Shown here piece after piece: positions 58,350 through 64,000 of a DNA stretch of 64,000 nt. Where the stretch lies: the NCBI GenBank assembly GCA_030620095.1, contig JAUTXW010000206.1:248001-312000 (forward strand), read 5' to 3'. Position numbers and translations under genes: made by a program. The notes under the pieces were generated by a model. It was given only the letters and a program-made list of their open reading frames with translations. It made no database searches and was not told the origin of the DNA. Numbering within the stretch: the first letter of the stretch is position 1; each line of letters opens with the position of its first letter. The stretch comes from Kuschelorhynchus macadamiae. Its lineage: Eukaryota > Arthropoda > Insecta > Coleoptera > Curculionidae.

Positions 58350-60062
58350 ATCTGCTACCAACATCGACAATCGCATCTTCAGGTCTTGATTTTTTCGCTC
58401 GATAGGGTTCGCAGCTGATGATACGATTAGGACAAGTTTAAACCTGTTTGAATTCTAGGCAGTAGGATAACTGCTGCATGATTGCTCTAACAAACTGGGC
58501 GGCGTTATATAACTTCGTCAATCAGACTTCGGCCATATTTTTCAGCGTAACAACTTAATTCTACCCATGTGCTGGCTCGATCTCAAATCTTTGAGCCTTT
58601 ATAGACGTCTGGAGTTAACCAGCGGCGATATTTCGGCTTATTTCTAGCTAAAGATATATGCTGGCCGCTATCCTTTGATATGTTCTCTCAATACCATAAT
58701 GTTCGACAATAGGCAAATCATGTTACTCGCGGATAATCGGGGGAATGTTAAACTTGAGGAAAATTTCTTCATATAGCTTTGGAACTCAGCGGTGCAGTAC
58801 ACTATTATTCATAAGGTAACCTCTCTTTGACGTTGACTAACGACAACGTTAGTACGGCCGTGGGGTATATACCATGCAAATGTCATAATGCTGGAGCAAC
58901 AACGTCTTCCTGGCAAATCGTCCTGTTGGTGATTTAAGGATCATTAACTATTTCAGGTGCTGGCCATCACTTTTGGCCGCAACTGTAACACCTTCCAGAT
59001 AAATCAGAAAGCCTCAAACGATAGCAAGGGCTTCCCGTTCCTTTGTTGATTAATTTTGCTCAGCCGGCGTAAGAAGTCTACTGGCGTATCTATAGGTCGC
59101 TTGTCAGGATTCCCCCTGGAATAGACATGCATTCAATTCATAAGAGCTTGTATCAGTTTTCAGAATATAGGACTGACTGGGATCTGACACAAAATTGAAC
59201 TTGAAGTTCCAATTTTTGGAAAGCTTTAGGCTGATCAGGTCCCTAAATCCAATTAACATTCTTTTTAGTTAGAGATAAGAGCGGTTTGGACACAGCAGCG
59301 CAATTGTCGATGAAGCGACGGTACTACGAGTAAGTTTGTCAAAAAGATAGGACCTGTTTAACATTGTTTAAGGTTGCTATCCCAGAAATTACAGAGATCT
59401 AGTTGGGATAAGTTTGGATACTATTCAGCGTAATCACATGTCCAAGGTAGTTAACATAAGATTCGAAGAATGTCCGCCTTGGTCTATTGAGTCTAAGTTT
59501 GAAATTAGAGAAACAAAAACCCGCAGAATATCTTGTACGTGTTCGGAAAAAAGGGGATAGAATGATCAAATCATCGAGGTATTCAAGAAGGTTGATATCT
59601 TGCAAACCACCAAAAATCTTTTAATGAGATGCTGGAATGTCGAGGGTGCATTACGCAACCCGAAACGCGGTATACATCGAAATGACTAATAAATGAAATC
59701 CTGTTAGTCACGATCACATTCTCGAACAGGCACTTGATGGTAACTGGAATTTAAACTTGGCAGCGAGAAAGTTATCATAAATAAGAGGAAGTAGCTATTT
59801 GTCAGCTTGTGTGATAGAATTAAATTTATGGTCAACAGTGAGTCTTACAGTCCCGTTTTTCTTGGGAACTAAAACAACATGAACAGCATAAGGAGATTCG
59901 CACTTCTCTATGTTTCCTTCTGCCAAAAGTTTATTAATTTCTTTAAGCAGCTATTGCTTCATTATTAGGGACATCAGGTAGGGGGATATAGCAATGGAAG
60001 TATAATCTGTAGAATTCATTCAATGCTCAGCAAAGCGTTTAGCTTTTGAGGTCCTGATTTTT
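58350..60062 (-). pseudogene. Ty3/gypsy retrotransposon pol remnant (RT-RNase H-integrase N-term)
   Basis: Reading leftwards from 60062: SPYLMSLIMKQ and LLAEGNIEKCESPYAVHVVL with VPKKNGTVRLTVDHKFNSIT, the RT entry block. ADKYPLPLI follows, then LEYLDDLIILSPFF with the YLDD catalytic box, and LRLNRPRRTFFESYVNYLGH with VITLNSIQTYP. After these come KEREALAIV and FLIYLEGVTVAAKSDGQHLK (RNase H, with the final Asp block as SDGQ instead of TDHQ). Near 58650-58800 are LYEEIFLKFNIPPIIRE and HYGIERTYQRIAASI, the H(2)C(2) integrase zinc region. The integrase core and LTRs are absent. Stops and frameshifts are frequent. Confidence 0.85.
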
Positions 60063-60074
60063 ATGGAGCATCGA

Positions 60075-61250
60075 ATAGTTAAGAATGCTAATATTATACT
60101 ATTGTTTAAAGGTAGAGATACTACCTCACCATCAAATTACCGACCCATTGTCCTTTTGTCAATATGATCTAAGATACTCGAGAAACTTGCTAAGAAACGT
60201 GTGATAGAAGAGCACAAGGTCTTGAATACTGCGCAATCTGATGCGAGTTGTACAAAGCCCTCCTTTGCTTCAATCATAGCATACTACTGGACAAATTAAA
60301 AATTTACGGTTTCATAGGCAATTCCCGAAAATGCGTTTCACACTTCTAGCCAAAAAACAATCGCATGTGGTCTGCCTCTGGGGTCAGTGTTGGGGTCAGA
60401 ATTATTTTTATTATATATAACATAGTGTTTGACCATAGCAGGTAAGTTCACCTTATTTGACGACAACGCCACAATGTTGTGGCATATTAGTGATCCCAAT
60501 AAACTTAGTAACTTGGTTACTTCTGATTTAGTCAAAATTAAACAATGGTACGATGCCAATTACTTGACACTTAATGTTGATCAAACATGTGTTTCGCCAT
60601 TTAAGTATTAGTTAAGTGATTTGATCCTTGAACCAATTCTTGGAAATTTGGCTCAACTAAACTTTGGAGCTCATATTGGAGCATTGTGTTCTAGGTTAGC
60701 TTCTGATTATTATGCTTTGAGAGTTATTAACAATCAGCTTAATTCTACAATTGCCAGAAGTATTTATTTCGCGCTCATTCTCAGTCTCATTTAAAGTTTT
60801 GTGTTTATATTTGGGGATCATGCACAGAGCAGCTCTTAAATATTGTTTTTGTTTTACAAAAAAAGGCAATAAGATATTTATGTAAAGCTAATATCCAAGA
60901 CTCTTAAAAACCAATTATTGGTGTGTCAAAAAATTTTAATACTAACATGAATTTTGCACTCATGCCTTATGCACATAAAATTTAAAATCTAAATTAAATT
61001 CCTCCCCAGTGAGTGTTGCTCGTTATTCCCACAATATTCCACTACCTATTATGCACTCGACCCAAACAAAAAAGCCGGTAATATATCATACCAAAGCCAT
61101 TTTTAATCATTTGGGCATGAGGCGGATAGAGAGCGAACACCTTTCTAAAAACTAAGTTAAGTTACTTTTAACTGATAGGCCCTTTTACAGTGTATCGGAA
61201 TTTTCCAAGAACATTCTAATTGAGGGATATTTTAGTTTTGCATAATTTTA
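60075..61250 (+). pseudogene. LINE reverse transcriptase remnant
   Basis: The translation opens LLFKGRDTTSPSNYRPIVLL (RT entry block). NHSILLDKLKIYGFIGNSRK follows (end of motif A region), then GKFTLFDDNATMLWH near 60445, the FADD box altered to FDDN. ISDPNKLSNLVTSDLVKIKQ and WYDANYLTLNVDQTCVSPFK follow. Further on are LNFGAHIGALCSRLASDYYA, SHLKFCVYIWGSC and VLQKKAIRYLCKANIQDS, the conserved LINE C-terminal region. The block between motif A entry and FADD is partly deleted. It directly abuts the minus-strand Ty3/gypsy remnant, so one element inserted at or beside the other. Confidence 0.82.
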
Positions 61251-63195
61251 TACTTTGATTTTAACCTGAATTTATAGTTTATCTTAATTTTTTTGACACA
61301 TTTTTGTAACTGTTTTGATTTTAATTTATGTTATTTATCTTAGCTGGCATACGTGTGTGTTAATTGACATTAACTTTTTTTTATGTTATTTTAACTTATT
61401 TGTAGTGATCCCCGTTATTTAAATGTTTACTTTTTGAAAATGTATTATATATTTACTAAAAGCTTGATTTCTCTCATCTTCGAAATTGAACTCTATATAT
61501 TTCTATTAATAATTTTTATACTAGACTGGTTTTAGAAGCAAAAATAATCTGATATTTATTCAAATGAATTTGATTTACCTCTGTATTAAAATAACTGCCT
61601 TTTTCTGAGTAATAATTAACTGTCAAAGATGATTTGATGGGTTCATATTTCTTTTCATAACATTATTTCATATACTTTATTAAAAATGGCCTCAAAACCA
61701 TATTTAAAATATATGTTGCCATAAAACCCACATTCTTTATTTTTTAAAATACCAGAGGTACAATACGTTAAATACTTTTTTTTAATGTATTCCAAACTCA
61801 TATTTATGCCAAATGTTTAATATCCTGTACTCTGCCTTAGGCATCTCTGTTTATCGGGATAATGTCTACGGAAAATGTCTAAATATTTTTTGTTGACTGG
61901 TTAAGGTTTTCTACCTTTATAAAAAATTCTGTCGTTACAAACGTTTCTTGGGATTTGATTCACTTAGCTGGTAACAAGATAAATTCCCTTGGTTCTGTAA
62001 CTTCAACAATTTACAAAAGACAGAAGGTCAAAGATAATACGCTACTGCATGATTTGTAATTATATTGTCATTCAAACCGAGAGGATAAGAACCTATTTGG
62101 TCGCGATTCGAAGAGAATACAAGGAAGCAATGATCAGAGGTACATTAGGTGGCGGAACTAGTTTCTATATATTTTTGTATTCTTCGTTTAAAAATGTTTA
62201 AGTATTAACAAATTATAAGAATTGAATTAAGGTCATACAATTTACGAACCTGGACGAGTAACAACTTAAAAAACACAAAAAGGCCAAAAGATTTCCTAGA
62301 TTTATATATTGGCTTGCACTAAATATGTAGGATTTCCTTCCAAATAAATTCCCAACGTTACCTATTCGATTTTTAATGTTATCTTACTGAAATATGCTAA
62401 AAAAAAATCGAAAGAAACTTTTAAAAGGTCATTATATTTTTCCAGTTTTTCCCTAACTAAAAACGATATTTATTTAAGCTCTTTCATTTTAGATCTATAT
62501 AAATTATTGGTTGTTAATTTAAATCTCTCCATGCTTAAATATAATAAGGTATGTATTCAATGTTAGGTTGATTTGAATGTTATCAAGGAAGTGCACACAG
62601 TATGAAATTTTATGAGATCGGTTGGTGGATTAACACCCTTTTGAATGTCGTCTCTATATATACCTTAAAATATAAAATGTAATGTTCAAACCATAATTAT
62701 TTTAATTTTAGCGTAAACAATGGGAGACAGGTTGACTCAAAAAAAAAGTATGACAAGCCTTAAGTGATTTGCGTAATTGGATTTGATTTTTCCGTTAATG
62801 AAGTTTTTATAGTTTTTGTCTATTATTTATCCAATCGATCTACTTGTTTGACCTGTATAGGTTTTGTTGAAATCTCCTAGACCTATTTGGTATACACTTG
62901 TTGATTGTTTAAGTTTGTCAGCTTTTGTTTTAGATCAGGTAGAATTCAACGATTAATTCCTGCTTCGTATAGTTGCGATTGGTACCGAACCAAAAAATGT
63001 TACGGTTTCGTACACATCGAAATGGTTTGCGATCATTCTGTGGAGTAAATATACTTAGTAGTTAAGCCTTTGACATAAAGAAGAAGCTTACGTGTACGTA
63101 AATCAATGATGTAGCTTCCTGTCATTTTTCTTAATTCTTTTTTAATTTTTTATGAGCGGAAAAGTTAATTTCTTTAGTCTATTTAATTAACAAAT
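61251..63195. other. AT-rich stretch, no gene seen
   Basis: The first few hundred bases may be 3' UTR of the preceding LINE. No coding homology was recognised in the rest. Confidence 0.3.
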
Positions 63196-63199
63196 CAAA

Positions 63200-64000
63200 A
63201 ATTACAAAAAGAAAAAATAAAGGATATCGGCAAAAAATTAAGCATTCAAAGGTCAAGTTCTTTAGATTCTGATTACGACATTGACCTTAATCAAATAATA
63301 AACGAACTGAAATATGGGATTTAAATAATTGTTTACTTCTTGGTAGTACCAATACTGTAATGGCTGAAATCAATTTTTTATCCTGAACTACTACGTCTTT
63401 TTCTTGTTATTGTACCTGTCCTTAGTGTGAAACTTGTGAATTAAACAGTTATGTTGCTGCATGTGATGAACTAAGTAGTTTTACACTATGAAAACCACGC
63501 AAATTAAAAAAACTGTATTTTCCGTGCAATGTTAGGTAAACTAAAAGGTAAAGCTTTGCTAATTTTTTCTAGTCGCATAGATCCTACTACATGTAAGAAA
63601 GTTAAATTTTTTCAAAAATATCATTTTCAAACCAAAGATAGGCTAAAGAAAATTCTTACAGCTTTGTTGTTAAGTGTCAATATGTTAGAAGTCTAATTTT
63701 TTCTTTAAATAATAGCGGCCAAATATTATCTCGAGGGAAAAGGCTTGCACAGATTTTAATATTGAAAAATATAATTTGATTAGTTTTTAAAAGTATATGC
63801 CGCTACAAATCCAGTTAGCGATACGACTAAAACAACCTGTTAGTTTGGAAGCAGCTATGCAATATTTATTAGAAGATAACATTTTAGTTTGTGGTTTAAG
63901 ATTGAAAAAGCATACTGATTATTTTTATACTAACCCTACTTATAATACGCAAAATATATAAAAACAAAATGTCAAGTCTCACTCGTTCCAAATTTTTATT
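63200..64000 (+). pseudogene. Ty3/gypsy gag remnant, runs off the window
   Basis: Recognisable blocks: SYVAACDEL-like text near 63445, then FRAMLGKLKGKALLIFSSRI and DPTTCKKVKFFQKYHFQTKD, matching the F...V..KL.G.A..I..R.....W......L...F segment of Ty3/gypsy Gag. LQIQLAIRLKQPVSLEAAMQ and YLLEDNI follow from 63800, the P.SLEEA...A.EEE block. Several frameshifts and stops. The zinc knuckle and pol would lie beyond 64000. It is on the opposite strand to the 58.4-60.1 kb pol piece, so the two are separate insertions unless an inversion occurred. Confidence 0.65.

Overview
The window looks like AT-rich (roughly 70% A+T by eye) nuclear DNA of an arthropod, most likely an insect. The basis is its repeat content: BEL/Pao, Ty3/gypsy, Penelope-like, Jockey/CR1-type LINE, Tc1, mariner-like, pogo-like and CryptonI-like remnants, plus long (TA)n tracts and short GT-AG introns inside transposons. 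I cannot name the species. No complete host gene is visible. The only stretch that might be a host exon is a weak EF-hand-like ORF in a CpG-rich island near 41.1-41.4 kb.

Layout. 0.35-2.0 kb: decayed BEL/Pao gag-pol. 3.1-3.9 kb: tRNA-like SINE head and a long palindrome. 4.9-5.5 kb: LINE reverse transcriptase piece, followed by a MITE. 5.8-6.45 kb: two tandem units about 413 bp apart, with a complete type I hammerhead ribozyme at their junction (retrozyme-like; the main find). 7.6-10.5 kb: a modular repeat (called family A here) split by a 1.7-kb Tc1 transposon with about 222-bp inverted repeats. 10.9-12.9 kb: LINE ORF1 and endonuclease pieces. 14.1-15.6, 22.0-23.5, 28.2-28.5 and 30.3-31.5 kb: further family A copies. 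18.4-19.6 kb: Tc1-like remnant and a MITE. 24.9-28.0 kb: a LINE on the minus strand with a duplicated endonuclease segment. 34.7-35.7 kb: CryptonI-like tyrosine recombinase remnant. 45.4-47.7 kb: three pieces of one mariner-like transposase family. 48.2 kb: PHD-like zinc finger of a pogo-type transposase. 51.1-51.6 kb: retroelement C-terminal module. 53.6-57.9 kb: (TA)n palindrome, then two head-to-head Penelope-like elements, one with its reverse-transcriptase core present three times. 58.3-60.1 kb: Ty3/gypsy pol on minus, abutting a LINE on plus (60.1-61.25 kb). 63.2-64.0 kb: Ty3/gypsy gag running off the end.

Nothing here works as a pathway. The interest lies in how the mobile elements are built: a ribozyme-bearing dimer, introns kept inside DNA transposons and a Penelope element, tandemly duplicated catalytic domains, and a repeat that gives the empty site for a Tc1 insertion. 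All family assignments come from reading translations and motifs by eye; no search was run.
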